From: Caenorhabditis remanei
Taxonomy: Eukaryota; Nematoda; Chromadorea; Rhabditida; Rhabditidae
Length of the DNA: 64,000 bases
Assembly: GCF_010183535.1 (NCBI RefSeq)
Contig: NC_071328.1
Span: forward strand, 16,740,001-16,804,000
Reading direction: 5' to 3'
Notes under the pieces: generated by a model
Database searches by the model: none
Seen by the model: the letters and a program-made list of their open reading frames with translations, nothing else
What the model was told of the DNA's origin: nothing
Part shown: positions 44,692 through 56,600 of the stretch, in pieces
Layout: each line of letters starts with the position of its first letter
Position numbering within the stretch: the stretch's first letter is position 1
Program-made: the position numbers and the translations under genes

Positions 44692-46369
44692 TTAATTAAT
44701 TTGAGTTAATCCCTTTCGACACGCAGCACCTCTCCAACAGTATCCATGAAACACTGTACAATAACATCTGAAAGTTTTTAATCACCAAAATGAATGGAAT
44801 CAGATGTTTCTCACTCGGCACGACTGATTCCTGTTGTACACTCATTATGCGCAATATAAGCGCAGAAGTTTTGTCGATTTACGTCTTCGCATATATTCAT
44901 CTTGTCGTAGCCGCCAATGGTTTCATCGATTAGTTCAAGGTTATCTCCGTCAGTCCAGAAAACAGTGTATTGTTTCCAGATTTCGGAGAAGGAGTAGATC
45001 TGTTTTCGACCTAAAAAATGTTATTCTGATATATCTCTTTTACAAGGGAAGTCTTTAAAGACGCGACTGTCAAACAATCTATAAATTTGGTTATAGATAC
45101 TTTCGACTACGGACAGTCCATTTCTACCATCAAAGCCGGCTAAATGTCTCTGCGAGGCGAGTTATGAGCTCTCAAACTCTGAGCGTTTTTACATGGAATT
45201 TCTAATCAGCCGCATTTACGCTACCGCGCAGTTTCATGTGTGTTGTCCAGCGGATAGATGACTTACCATACAAATAATCATACTCTTCTTGCCCCCTTGG
45301 TCCAGTAATACTCAACCAACCACCTTGTTCGCACATATTGACTGCAGATGCATGATCATTACATTCAGGATTTTCGAACAGCTGTAGTCCGATGCAAACA
45401 TAGTAGACATCCCTCTGGAACAGTTTTGTTCCATTTTCACATTTGAAAGTACTTCTTGAGAATGTAATAGATGAATTGCTTGTGGCGATGAAGGTGTTGT
45501 TGTGAAGTTGTTCATTTTCAATCCACAAATCAGAAACAGTGCCAGATGCCCATGACGTTAGAGGACATGTTCCGTTTTCCAGATATCTCTTTAAAAATGA
45601 CGATTTGAGATTTTGAGTTAGTATGCCTACCTTGATTGCCAAAAGTTTGTTGGCAGCTGAGTCCAATTTGTTTATTTTTATTGTTTTGGGATTGTAGAGT
45701 TTGCATGTAGAAGAATAGTAGAAGGCAATCTGAAAAGGTTACTTCCGTTATGTTGATGTTCCTGTATCGTTTTAAAGATGATAGGACTAGGAATTTTGAA
45801 TAAAGTAAAAAATAATTAAACATAATGTATGTCAGGCAGGGAAGTGCAAAACTAAGAATTTCGGAAATTTCGCAACTCTGAAATATTCCGAATTATTTTT
45901 TTTCGGAAAATCCGAAAATGTCGGAAACTCGCTTTTTCAAGTTTTTCATAGTCAAAATCTATAAATATGTAGTTAGTGAAAACTAAAATATCGGAAAAAT
46001 TTCCGAAAGTTTCGGAATTTCCGATTTCCGTTCCGCATATCCCTGATGTCACGTTTGGGCTCTCGCTATTTCCAATCCCCGTGGGTTTTAGATTACTGTA
46101 CAAGTTTCCCAGTCTTCTCATTACCTAGTTCTCATACTAAATACGATTCATTAGTTTTGTAGTTTGTAGTCTCAATGCTACTTCTCTCCTCCCCAACTTA
46201 CCATACATTCTCTCATCCCGTAGCATTTTGAATAACACTGCTCCCATGACATCTTAAATTCTGAGCTCGATGTACTTTCCACAGGTTCTCCATATATCAG
46301 CATCATTTTTAACTCGTAGCCATGCAGTGATAGAATAGACAAGAATAGTATGAAAAGGAGAATATTCAT
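44692..46369 (-). CDS. CW/PAN-like plus C-type lectin domain protein
   Basis: Five exons from ATG 46369 to TAA 44692. Signal peptide ILLFILFLSILSLHG; CW domain KMMLIYGEPVESTSSSEF..SWEQCYSKCYG; exon 2 IAFYYSSTCKLYN; exon 3 RYLENGTCPLTSW, VCIGLQLF, GGWLSITGPRGQEEYDYLYG; exon 4 FWTDGDNLELIDETIGGYD; exon 5 CYCTVFHGYCWRGAACRKG. Phases 0, 0, 1, 2. Paralog of the gene at 42992, with several N-glycosylation sites (NNTF, NSSI). The intron between exons 3 and 4 contains a family C repeat. Secreted; ligand unknown. Confidence 0.85.
45041..45190. repeat. family C repeat copy in lectin intron
   Basis: ACAAGGGAAGTCTTTAAAGA and CTATAAATTTGG match the arm of the element at 7366; the opposite end is degraded. 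Confidence 0.6.
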
Positions 46370-46766
46370 GTTTCCAAAACAGGAGATTTGTTAGAAATGA
46401 GAAAAGTGGGGAGCCGAGACGAAAAGCTCGGTCATAAAAAGTTTTAGACTATAAAACTAGGCTTTGTATGTACACACACACACAATTTTTACATCTTGGG
46501 GAGAAATCAAGAGTTGTATGTAGTTTGTAGTCGATTAACTTCATCTAGAGAAGATCTGGGTCTTAGACTCTTCTTGTAGTCACAATTCGGTGTTTCAGAA
46601 CGACAAAATTTTGTATCAATTTCAGGCTCCGCCTCCAAAACAAGAAGTGAAAGTCCCCTCAAACTACCAAGCTTTCGTACTCAAATAGGTCGAAAACTGT
46701 GCATTTCAGTTCTGCTTTGGGGGCGGAGCCTAAAATTTAAAATAAATTCAAAGCAGCTCACCCCTT

Positions 46767-46903
46767 CTTACAACTGCGTCCACAATTTTTCATAATAATT
46801 TACAAAAAACCTTTTGAAAAACAGCGAAATTACTCTGCGTATCTCGCCGATGCTCTCTCGTTTGCAATGGGGCGCGGTTGTAATAAAAATGCTCGGCTAA
46901 TAG
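46767..46903. mobile_element. MITE, family A copy (internally deleted)
   Basis: CTTACAACTGCGTCC at the left and GGGGCGCGGTTGTAATAAAA with GCTCGGCTAATAG at the right; contains GATGCTCTCTCGTTTGC as in family A. Only about 137 bp. Confidence 0.65.
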
Positions 46904-46909
46904 TGTATT

Positions 46910-48570
46910 CACTCCTATATTTCGATAATAACTACTAGTAAGCTTCATCCCAATTCGAGGTTTTGTAGTTTGTAGTTACTAAGCCGCAACAAAAAAATTT
47001 GAACGTTTTCTCTTTTCCCTCTTTGTTCCCAAATAGTGCAAACAAAAAAAAAGGAGAAAAAAAAGGGAGTAAGAAAAAATAATTAAAAGTGAATGTGATA
47101 TTGAATTAATTTGTCACTCCTCTCCTTCCTCTTCTTCCTATTTTTCCCTCCCTTCTGACGAAGAAGCACGCAATGAAGCGAGAAAAAGAAGGAATTTTGT
47201 CTTAAAGAGAGAGAATTTTCTTATTTTGTATTTGTATGTGGGTGTGTTTATGACTTTGAATTTCATGCCTTTCTTGCTGAAAGTCAGAAGTTTCCTTTTT
47301 TCATTTCTTTTTTTGGTTTTTGCACGTTCGGTTTTTGAAAATCTAAAATTATTGTCGTGTGTCCGGAAATTGAGATTTTGAACTAGAAATGTTGTTTTGA
47401 GGTAGTTATGAAATTAATTAATTTGCACAAACATTTTTAGGCTCCGCCTCTATAACAAGATCGGGATTCATTTTTTCTTAGGTCCCTCAAACTGTCAATA
47501 GAGATTCCTGTTATAAATTTGTTTTTCTTAAATTTAACTTGTTTTTTATATTGACAACATCAATGACATAAACAAATACTTAAATCTAATAGTTTCATAT
47601 CCGACTTCTATCTTTAAGCAAGAAAATTAAAGTACTATACTTGTAAACCCGCATCTTTCTCAAATCTTTTATTCTGTTATGGCTGATTAAAAAGCGCCAA
47701 AAAATTGCCTTGCAGTTCTTTTGGCTGGGAGATCATGAAAAGTTGCTCTATTTTCTAAACTTTGAACGCTATTCTCAGCTGTTTTTGACCTGCTTCCTTT
47801 TTTCAAACCTCACTGAACACCGCTTTTCAAAAATATCCATTTCTCTACATATTTCTGCATCTCACTCTCCATTATTCACACTTTTTTCAATTTTCAGAAC
47901 TCCATAATCAACATCAACAACATTGGCCTACTACTACAGGCAGGTGGTTCTACAGGAAGGTATGTCTATCAGGGCTCTTAAATTTGTGAATGATTAGGTA
48001 TCTTTATTATTTTCCTCTTGGACGTTTTGAGTTAATAGGCAGAGTCCGATAATTTGAAGACTTACACACTTTCTACCTCGATTGATGATGTTTTGTTTTA
48101 TTTAAAAAAAGAGCACAAAATGAGTAAATTTTCACAGAAATCAGCTTGTAGATCCTAGTCGTCTAAATACCTTAGACCTCGTCAGTAGACATTCTCAAAC
48201 ATTTAAAAAACATTTCAAATCAATTTTCCAACTCAACAAAACAATAACTGATCTATTCTTAGGCCTCTCTTTTACCTTCTCAATACGTATTATTAGTTTT
48301 CATTCTATTATTACTCCCCCTCACTGATGCAATTATCTCAATTCAATTATCCTATTTTGGGTGCAGTGAACATATTCTATTTCTTTTCTGCAAGAAAGAC
48401 AAACGTCATGATGTCATGCTTGGCGGGATTTTCAGAATTTCTAGAAAAAGAAAAAAGTTGTTTACAGGTACATACACCAATTTGTAGTATGATGTATGAT
48501 CTTGAAAACTTTATTTATTTCTCAAAAAAAAATTATCTGGTGTGCCATTGGAGCGTTCTTCTATTCCCAA
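46910..48570. other. intergenic; one possible small plus-strand exon
   Basis: No lectin exons. At 47897-47959 a stretch lies between a good acceptor (CAATTTTCAG) and a donor (GTATGT); it is open in two frames and could be a non-coding 5' exon for the plus-strand gene whose ATG exon is at 57861. Very weak evidence. Confidence 0.2.
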
Positions 48571-48575
48571 TCAAT

Positions 48576-48723
48576 TTATCGTGTCGCCTTCTTCCCGCAC
48601 GCATGCATTCTCTCCTTTGCTTCACACCACATATCGTCTATCTTCCCGTGCACAAACGTCTTCCAGAAAGCGAATGTCACACCGTTTGTGCCGATGATAA
48701 GGTTGGCGCATGTGGAGACTCTG
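48576..48723 (-). pseudogene. orphan last exon of a C-type lectin
   Basis: After a 3' splice site (ATTTCTCAG) the sequence encodes VSTCANLIIGTNGVTFAFW, then DDMWC and ACGKKATR with stop, the standard last exon of this lectin family, in phase 2. No exon 3 is recognisable in the 260 bp before the end of the next lectin gene (48987), whose own last exon is intact. Remnant of a deleted neighbour. Confidence 0.7.
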
Positions 48724-48986
48724 AGAAATACCGAGTGATCACCATGTATAGGACAATTTTTAACCAAAAATGTTCCGAAATTCTACATTCAGACGCCTCC
48801 AAGGGCATAACACCGATTGCATATGAGAAACTGCGCTCCGAGCGGATTCAGCACAAATTTGCTCAAAGTTCGGCACAGGGACGAGATGTGGGTCTGGTTC
48901 AAAAAATTTTATTCAACATTTATTTATTCAAAACTCTTCTAATCATATTTATTCCTTATCGTAATCCAACCATTATTTTTCCTTTC

Positions 48987-49811
48987 TCAAGTCGCTTTCT
49001 TCCCACACGCATACAATCTCGTTGTCGAATGACACCATGTATCATCCAACAATCCATGCATGAATCCCTTCCACACTTCATATGCTGTGACCCCGTTTCT
49101 ACCGATGGAAAGAACGACGCATCCGGAGATTCCATAGACTCGATGTACATCCTTATACCCATATTCCAACATAGGATTTCCTGCTTGCCATCCGAATCCA
49201 TCCGTACCATTCTGAGTGTGTCCATCGGTCCAGTAGAATGAGTTCCTCGAGTCTGGACACGCACTACGAGAACCACACTCAGGCTTGTTTCTAGCGCCAA
49301 CCCACACTGAGGGTTTTACTAAGTTATTCTGAATAACGAGTTGTCTTCCGGCTTCTGAAAACTACTGACTACAAACTAAACTTGATCAGCTAGGTTCTTA
49401 CCAGCAATTCTCATTCTCTCCTCACTTGACTGAAATCCTGTCAGTTTTGCTCCATGCGATTTACACTGTTCCTCAGAAACCCCTACGCCGAGCATGGTTG
49501 GGTGAACAAAGGTCTGAAAATTGTGAATATAGAATTGTAGTTTGTAGTTTAGCTCTTACCCCTACACACCAATTTCCCTGAGGCCTCTTGAATAGCAACC
49601 AGTTAGCCGGACAGTTAGTACGCTCTCGGGGTGGTCTACCTGGTTGTGGTCGAGGCGGACGAGGTCTATGGGGGCGTGGCCGATGCTCATGACTGTCACT
49701 ACTATCGCTATCATAGTCATAGCGACCTCTACCACCACCACCCTTTCCTTTAACAATAATGGATACAGTAACCCCAATAAGGAATATGAATAGAAGAAAG
49801 CTGGGATTCAT
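48987..49811 (-). CDS. secreted C-type lectin domain protein (no EPN/QPD)
   Basis: ATG 49811 to TGA 48987 in three exons; the exon 3/exon 4 intron found in paralogs is absent here, the last exon running from EAGRQLVIQ to ACGKKAT. Signal peptide LLFIFLIGVTVSIIV, Gly/Arg stretch, NCPANWLLFKRPQGNWCVG, FYWTDGHTQNGTDGFGW, then AGNPMLEYGYKDVHR in place of the EPN/QPD loop, DDTWC. A spare 1A first exon lies upstream at 50754. The large open frame on the other strand is antisense to this gene. Confidence 0.87.
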
Positions 49812-50454
49812 TGTTGAAGAAAAGAAAGGTCGAGTCGTGCTTTTATAGGGAAAGCGATGATTGCAGAAACGAGGGGTCTACGCAGTTTTTGCAATATTTT
49901 TTCCTCCGCTATAAGATTTTTAAAGAGCGAAAATGTGATCTCTGATGGTGTTGTCAATTTAACGGCCATCGATGCCAATTGCCAACTTCACGGCTCGATA
50001 GTCCCGGGCTACATTGTTTTTCCCCGCAAAATCCCTCGAAATTATGAGCCGAGCTCTCACACAATTATTCCTTTCTATTTATGATCTCTTTTCCCGATTT
50101 GTTCAATCGAAACCGGTAAATTCTACAATATTTTCCATCCATTGCCGCCTCCTTCATTATTTGAACGGCGCGCGCTTTCGTCTACAGTACTCCGTTTGTC
50201 GCGAGACTCCAGATACGGAGGCGGCAGGGAGCATTTTTAGGCCAACGCCCGCCGCAGCTCGACTAGTCTCCACCGCACTGCTCTACGTTTTAGGCACGTT
50301 GCGGTCCGTTGGTGACGGATTTTCCCCCTTTAATTTGTCAACAGATGGTTCGAGCGTAACGGGTAGCTACTCATACCAAGTTTGGTGCAGTTCGCTTGCT
50401 CCACTGACAACTTTCATTCAAAACCCGTCTCAGATGGTAGTTTTTCTCACTCAC

Positions 50455-50754
50455 CTTGACACACCATTTCCCTTGTGGCCTATCAAATGTCAACCAATCC
50501 GTCGGACACTTCTCCTCAACTGGTTCCTGTGCTATTGGAGGTCTTGGCTTGTGATGTCCTCGTTTTCCGGAGCCTCTTGTGGATTCAACCTCGTCAGAAG
50601 AGGAATCATGAGAAGACGAAGAAGAAGAGGAAGAGGAGGGCTCAATGGATAAGAAGTGATCGTGTCTTCCATCCTTTCTGGATCTTCCTCGATGTGCTTC
50701 TATTGAAGTAATGAAGAAGAAGAGAGCTATAGAGAATAGAGGATGTAAGTTCAT
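50455..50754 (-). CDS. spare lectin first exon, type 1A, copy 3
   Basis: Signal peptide LHPLFSIALFFFITSIEA, HRGRSRKDGRHDHFLSIE, poly-Ser acidic linker, KCPTDWLTFDRPQGKWCVK, then an intact GTGAGT donor in phase 0. It lies 640 bp upstream of the 1B first exon of the lectin at 48987-49811, the same arrangement as at 32290/32844 and 35665/36123. The conserved upstream segment is present but its ATG TCG CTC runs into TGA, so translation should start at 50754. Confidence 0.68.
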
Positions 50755-50999
50755 GGTTTGAAAGAACTATGAATGGAAAGGACTAGTTTTGTATCTTTCT
50801 GGTTCCCAAGAATTATAGTTTCTGGTGATAAACTGTGGGATACGGAAAAAGAAACTCAGAGCGACATTTTGTTTACAATGGTTGTGTCAGGAAGGTAACT
50901 TTTGTTGTTAAGGACGATACCTAAATTTGGGAAATTTCATCAAAGATCAGACACGCGGTTTGAATAACTCAAATGCGCTCTATGGGATATCTTTTAGAG

Positions 51000-51135
51000 T
51001 TGTCCTCAATCCTCAAGGGAACCTTTTTCATACACAGGTTGAGAATTTTCTGAAACTTGGCACACATATACTTTCGAATGTGCTCAATTAAATGGCGTTG
51101 TCCGAATTTGCAAGAATTATGCTCATTGGCTGGAA
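51000..51135. repeat. dispersed repeat, inverse of 40740-40900
   Basis: ACCTTTTTCATACACAGGTT with GAGAATTTTCTGAAACTTGG corresponds in reverse complement to the sequence around 40770-40870. No coding potential. Confidence 0.55.
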
Positions 51136-51266
51136 ATTTGGGTTTGAAAGTTCTTGAAAACCAATTTAATGCGGTAGTGACGGGATTTAAACGAGAAATT
51201 TAAAAGAAAATGAGTTTTCATTCTTCATCAGTTAACAAAACCACATTAAAAACAATTATCTTATTA

Positions 51267-52092
51267 TCACGTCGCCTTCTTCCCGCACGCATACATATAC
51301 TGCTTTGCATTACACCACATATCATCCATCAACCCATTCCAATACCCATTAATCTGTCCACCATTACTGACGATAGTAAGTGTAGTGCATGAGGAAATGC
51401 CATACACGTGATGTACATCCTTATACCCATATTCCAGAGCAGGATTTCCAGCATTCCATGTGAACGCATCCGTCCCATTCAGAGAGTGTCCATCGGTCCA
51501 GTAGAACGAGTTCCTCGAGTCTGGACAAGCACGTGGTGAGGTGCATTCGGGTTTCGCTCGACCACCGAGCCACATGGGACCTCTTCTCATTTTGTGTTGG
51601 ACTGCAATCTGTCTAGCCGCTTCTGAATAATACCTGGATTCTCGACTCAGGATTCAGAATTCTTGACTACAAACTACAATTACCTGCAAGCCTCAGCCTC
51701 TCTGCACTCGATTGCAATCCAGTCAATGTTGCTCCCATTGTTTTACATATGTCGTCTGCAGCGTCTCGAGTAAAGGAACCCACGAAAGCCTGTAACCTGT
51801 AGTTTGTAGTGCTTTTAAGTCTCTTCCTATGTACCTGAGCACACCAATTCCCTTGTGGTCTAACGAATAGCAACCAGTTAGTCGGGCAGTTTGTCAGTTC
51901 TCTGGGTGGTCGAGTCGGACGAGGTTTGTGAGGGCGTGGCCGATGCTCATGACTGCCACTACTATCCCTACTATCACTATGACTGTGGTGACCACTGTGG
52001 TCGTTGTAACCACCACCACCACCCCCTCCTTCAATAATAATGGATACAGTAACCCCAATAAGTGAGGGAAATAGAAGAAAGCTAGGATTCAT
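51267..52092 (-). CDS. secreted C-type lectin domain protein (no EPN/QPD)
   Basis: Three exons, ATG 52092 to TGA 51267. Signal peptide LLFPSLIGVTVSIII, Gly run, His/Ser/Asp stretch, NCPTNWLLFVRPQGNWCAQ; exon 2 with GATLTGLQSSAERLRLAG; exon 3 starts EAARQIAVQ and contains FYWTDGHSLNGTDAFTW, AGNPALEYGYKDVHH, DDMWC and ACGKKAT. Exon 3 and 4 are fused as in the gene at 48987. The usual calcium-ligand triad is missing. Exon 2 uses the second of two AGs (TTACAG/GCTTTC), the first giving a stop. Confidence 0.87.
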
Positions 52093-52671
52093 TGTTGAAA
52101 AAAAGGAAGGTCGAGGAAAGGTGAATTTATAAGAAAAGTGGTTTAATGACAGATCGGAAAGAGGGGAAGCGGGGGTTTTTGCAATAAATTCGCCGCCGCG
52201 ATTAGACTTCAAGAGCAAAATTTTGATCTTTGATGGTTAGAACGTTACGGATGGCTACCAACTGTCATTCAGAGTTCATGGTTTGGCAGAAATAGTTGTT
52301 TAGGAGGAAATGACTATCTCATCTTATTTCCAAGGGCAATGGTTTTAGGCAACAAAGTTTTTATTAGGCCAGTTTACCCTGAGAACCCGAAAACAGTCAT
52401 GTTATCGAACATTGTGTAAAAAATTTAATTCAGGGGAAAACAGGGAAATTTTTCTCTTGTGGCTACATTCTTCACATGGAAGTCGGTCTACACACAAACA
52501 TGGATGTATAGTTCGGCACAATTCTTACAACTACACTCCAACAAAATTCCTTTCAACAATTTCCTTCTGTTTCAACAAAGTGCGGTTTTAGAACCCTGCA
52601 AAGGTGTTGGTGAAGAAAAAACCAACAAAATCTTTATTACTATCTCCATGATTAAAAAATGCTCATCCTTT

Positions 52672-53564
52672 TCACGTTGCCAACTTCCCGCAAGCATACA
52701 TTCTGACCTGGGCAGTACACCAGACATCATCCAGCAGTCCATGCACAAATCCGCGCCAAAAGTGGACGGCTCCACCATTTCTAGCAAATACAAGAGTAGC
52801 GCATCCAGAGACTCTGGAAAAAAGAGAATAATGAGGTTAGCCTAATACACAGAGATAATGACTCACCCCATCGAATGGTTTAAATAATAATACTCCAACG
52901 CGGGATTCCCGACTTCCCATGTGAATCCATCCGTCCCATTCTGTGTGTGTCCATCGGTCCAGTAGAACGAGTTCCTCGAGTCTGGACAAGCACGTGGTGA
53001 GGTGCATTCGGGTTTAGCCCTGCCTCCAACCCACATCGCACCTTCTGCAATGTTGTATTGGACGGCAAGAAGACGCGCGGCTTCTAAAAAAAACCAATCC
53101 TCTATTGGATACAGTAACCCCAATAAGGAAGAGAACTACACACCTGCAAGCCTCTGCCTCTCTAAGCTCGACTGTAACCCTGTCAGCGTTGCTCCGAGTG
53201 CTTGACACTGTGCTTCTGCTGGATCTCGTGCAAGAGTAGCCACGAAAGCCTGTAACTTGTTTGTAGTTTGTAGTGTTTCTAAGCCTCTTCCTACCTGAGC
53301 ACACCAATTCCCTTCTGGCCTCGTGAATAACAACCAGTTAGCAGGGCAGTTAGTACGCTCTCGGGGTGGTCTACCTGGCTGTGGTCGATGCGGACGAGGT
53401 CTATGGGGGCGTGGCCGATGCTCATGACTATCACTACTATCCCTACTATTGCTATGACTGTAGTGACCACTGTGATCGTTGTAACCACCACCACCCCCTC
53501 CACCAACAATAATCGATACAGTAACCCCAATAAGGGAGAGAAATAGAAGAAGGCGAGGTGTCAT
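52672..53564 (-). CDS. secreted C-type lectin domain protein (no EPN/QPD)
   Basis: Four exons, ATG 53564 to TGA 52672. Signal peptide LLLFLSLIGVTVSIIVG, Gly run, His/Ser stretch, NCPANWLLFTRPEGNWCAQ; exon 2 GATLTGLQSSLERQRLAG; exon 3 EAARLLAVQ..FYWTDGHTQNGTDGFTW, VGNPALEYYYLN; exon 4 VSGCATLVF..DDVWC..ACGKLAT. Unlike the genes at 48987 and 51267 it keeps the exon 3/4 intron. Intron 2 contains a stray piece of exon 1 sequence (53104-53131). TTTTATAG about 45 bp upstream of the ATG, then TTTTATTGCA at 53632. Confidence 0.88.
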
Positions 53565-53649
53565 ATGGTGTTGAATAGTTTGAACTCCCCCGCGGGGGCT
53601 AGATCCCTTTTATAGCAACGAGAGCGAAAAGGTTTTATTGCAAGAGAAT

Positions 53650-56600
53650 GCTAGGAAATAAGAAAACAAATTATTACCCATTTGCCGTTGACTGATCACT
53701 CGTTCAAAGTTCAGCCCGAGGATCTCGCTGCGGAATTTTGATTTACGGCGTCTCTCTACCGTACTTTGCCCCAAAAAAGTTTTAAAAGTACGGTAATCGC
53801 AACGAGACCCACACCGAACAGGATTTCTTCCGCCAACTCTTCCGCTAGTTGACAATCTGTTTATTTACCAATTCTTTCTAGAAGAACATCATTAAAAATG
53901 ACAATGTTGAGTCGAAAACAAGATAAGATCGCTCCTCAATTTCCATATGTGTAGTTTGTAGTCCTCTTTAAACAGATCAAGTCAAAAAACAAAATTTTAA
54001 GACATCTCACAACCTGCTTGCATGCAATTTTGATAAAATACTTGAAATATCACATGCTGCACCTTTAATTACTGGTTTGAGCTGGCGGACGCTGTACATA
54101 AAGCCTTCGTGATTTACATTTTGCTATTCGTTTTTAATATTTAGGCTCCGCAACTGTGACATTTCGCAACCATATTACTAGCAATAGTTTAACCTAGTTT
54201 TTGTCAAAAAATTGTCTTTTTAATTATTTTTAAATACATTCCCAGGCCTTTTGGTACACTCAACATTTTCAACTAACCCAACTTTGCAAATGGGGTGTGG
54301 TTGCGAAACGTCGTAGTTGCGAAACTTCTAGTGACAAAATGTCGCGGAGCTAATATTTTTAGTTTTGAGTATTTATGACGTTGCTTCTGCACATAAATTT
54401 ACACATGATTTGCTCTGACAACCTAATAATATTATGCACATGCAAAAGGAACATGAAAAGTGTAATGAAATCAACTCTAAGCGCAAAAAAATGATCTCCC
54501 TGAATGAATATAACTATAACAATGAATTTTGAAAAAATTGAACTTGAGCCGGGGTGTTAAAGGCGCATCTTAATTGTTCAGATGGGTCTCGTAGTTGTAA
54601 AAGAGCAATTGCCGTTTTTTCGAGCTTTGCAGGTCTGAAATTAGCTGTAAATCTTGTTTCCCGCTTTCAGACCATTTTGTACAAATTCCATGCGCCTTTA
54701 ACACCCTCTGCCAAGTGTTCGTGAACCGATAATAGACATGCATTAGTTGCTGACCTAATCAACACGTTTTCCCATTTTGCCTTTCTCCATAGTTTTTGTC
54801 AAATACTGTTATGAAGTTCAGTGTTTCCAAGATGTGTAGTATGTCTGCTAGTAAATCTTCCGTAAGCAACTACAAACTACAAACCAGTAAAAATCTCAAA
54901 TCTCTTTTTTTTATGTTTTGACAACATTTTAGAACAACTGTGCAAGAATTAAAAATTTAGTTTCTGATTTTTTGATTCACACATTCTTTCCCTACAATGG
55001 AGTGCACATCCTTCTGAATTCCAAATATACCCCATGCCTCTCTCTCTCTCTCTCCCCAACATATCTCACTTCCATGTTACTTCCAGTTACCTGAACCTTT
55101 TGACCTGCTCTTCCTTTTGTCTCTTTTTTAAAAGACAACAGGAAAGTGTATCGGATGACACACCCTTTTCTGAAAAAAGGGAAAAATAGAGGGTGGAAGA
55201 ATTTACCTTACCTAGTAGTACTTATATTTTTAGAATTGGTACGTCTTTTTCACAGGAACGTTTTTATTTAGGTCACGCCCGTTTTCCTACCAGGGGCGCA
55301 TTCCGTTATTATAGGTAAGAAGTAGTTTCCATATGTTGAAAACTGCAAAAATGTGACTTCATCTTAACATCGTTACGCCTACTTATGTAATCTTGTTGCA
55401 ACCTCTCAAATGCTCTTATTTTTCTCAGCTGTACTTTCTATTGTACCCAAAAACTTTCCTGATTATCGACGCAAATTTAGGAGCTGACAATAAAATTCTC
55501 TTGAAGGTGGGTCTGAAAATTTGAATCAAGACAGTTATGAGCTCTCATAAGTGCACTTTTTCATTGAATTTTAATTAGAAATTTATTATACTTTCACGTG
55601 CACCATGGGAAAATTCAATAAAATCTCAGTAAGTGTCAATTTTGAGTCGCTACGTAGTGAATTTTCATGAGCAAAATCATTGTTAGAATAGCCGGGTAGA
55701 ATCTCCAAGTTGCTGTGCAGCCATGACTAACTCTATGAGAATTTTGATACAAAAATTAATTAACATAATATTCCGCGTATTCTCACAATAATTCATCTGA
55801 AATTCCAGAAAAACAAGAAGATATGACTAACACACACCGGGAGAACCGGAATTAAAATTAAAATTGAGAAGAAAAATAATATTGTCTCCATAATGTTATT
55901 CAATTAATTTTTTGTGACATTTTCACATGCTCTCCACTTTTGAAAAAATTAGGAAAATATATGGAGAACATAAAAGAGAAAAAATAAGAAAGAAATCACC
56001 TGTCTCCTTATTTTATCAATTTGATTAACATTTGGTATTTTTGTGTCATGACATTTTATAGAGAAAAAAGGAAATAAGAAATTAGGAGGTGTGTTTGAGG
56101 ACAGGTTGTAGTTTGTATCCTTTATTCCCCATTTCACCCAAAGAATTTTTGTAGTTTGTAGTCTCTAAGCCTCGCCCACTCATTCAAATTAAATTATCCG
56201 TTTACAGTAATCTTCGAAGCGATTTTTTTTCTTAAAAGAAGTATGGATCTAGTTTTCTCATTAAGGTGTCACACATCCCCCCTTTTAACTTGTTTTTAGC
56301 TCTCCCTGAGGAGTCCCCCTCCCCCTTTCTTTTCCGTCCTTTCATCCCATGCTCCTTATTTCTTGACATGTCCCATTTTCTCCTCTTCTTCTTCCCCTCC
56401 CTTTTTTTCCGAATAATTATCCTTGGGCAGGTCTCTCCTCTCCTTTCATGTTTCTTTCTCATTCGGAGAAGAGATGGAAATGTCTCTTTTCTCTTTTTCA
56501 CTTTTGACAAGAGATGACGGACAAGGGGGGAGGGAGCTGCTCTCTGGATTTTTTATTTTGAGATCAAGATTGTTACGGATATGTATATCTTGGATTATTC

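Noticed and set aside
48327..49241. 304-aa open frame on the plus strand
   Set aside because: It is antisense to the lectin exons at 48576-48723 and 48987-49357, which show clear family motifs; the plus reading has none.
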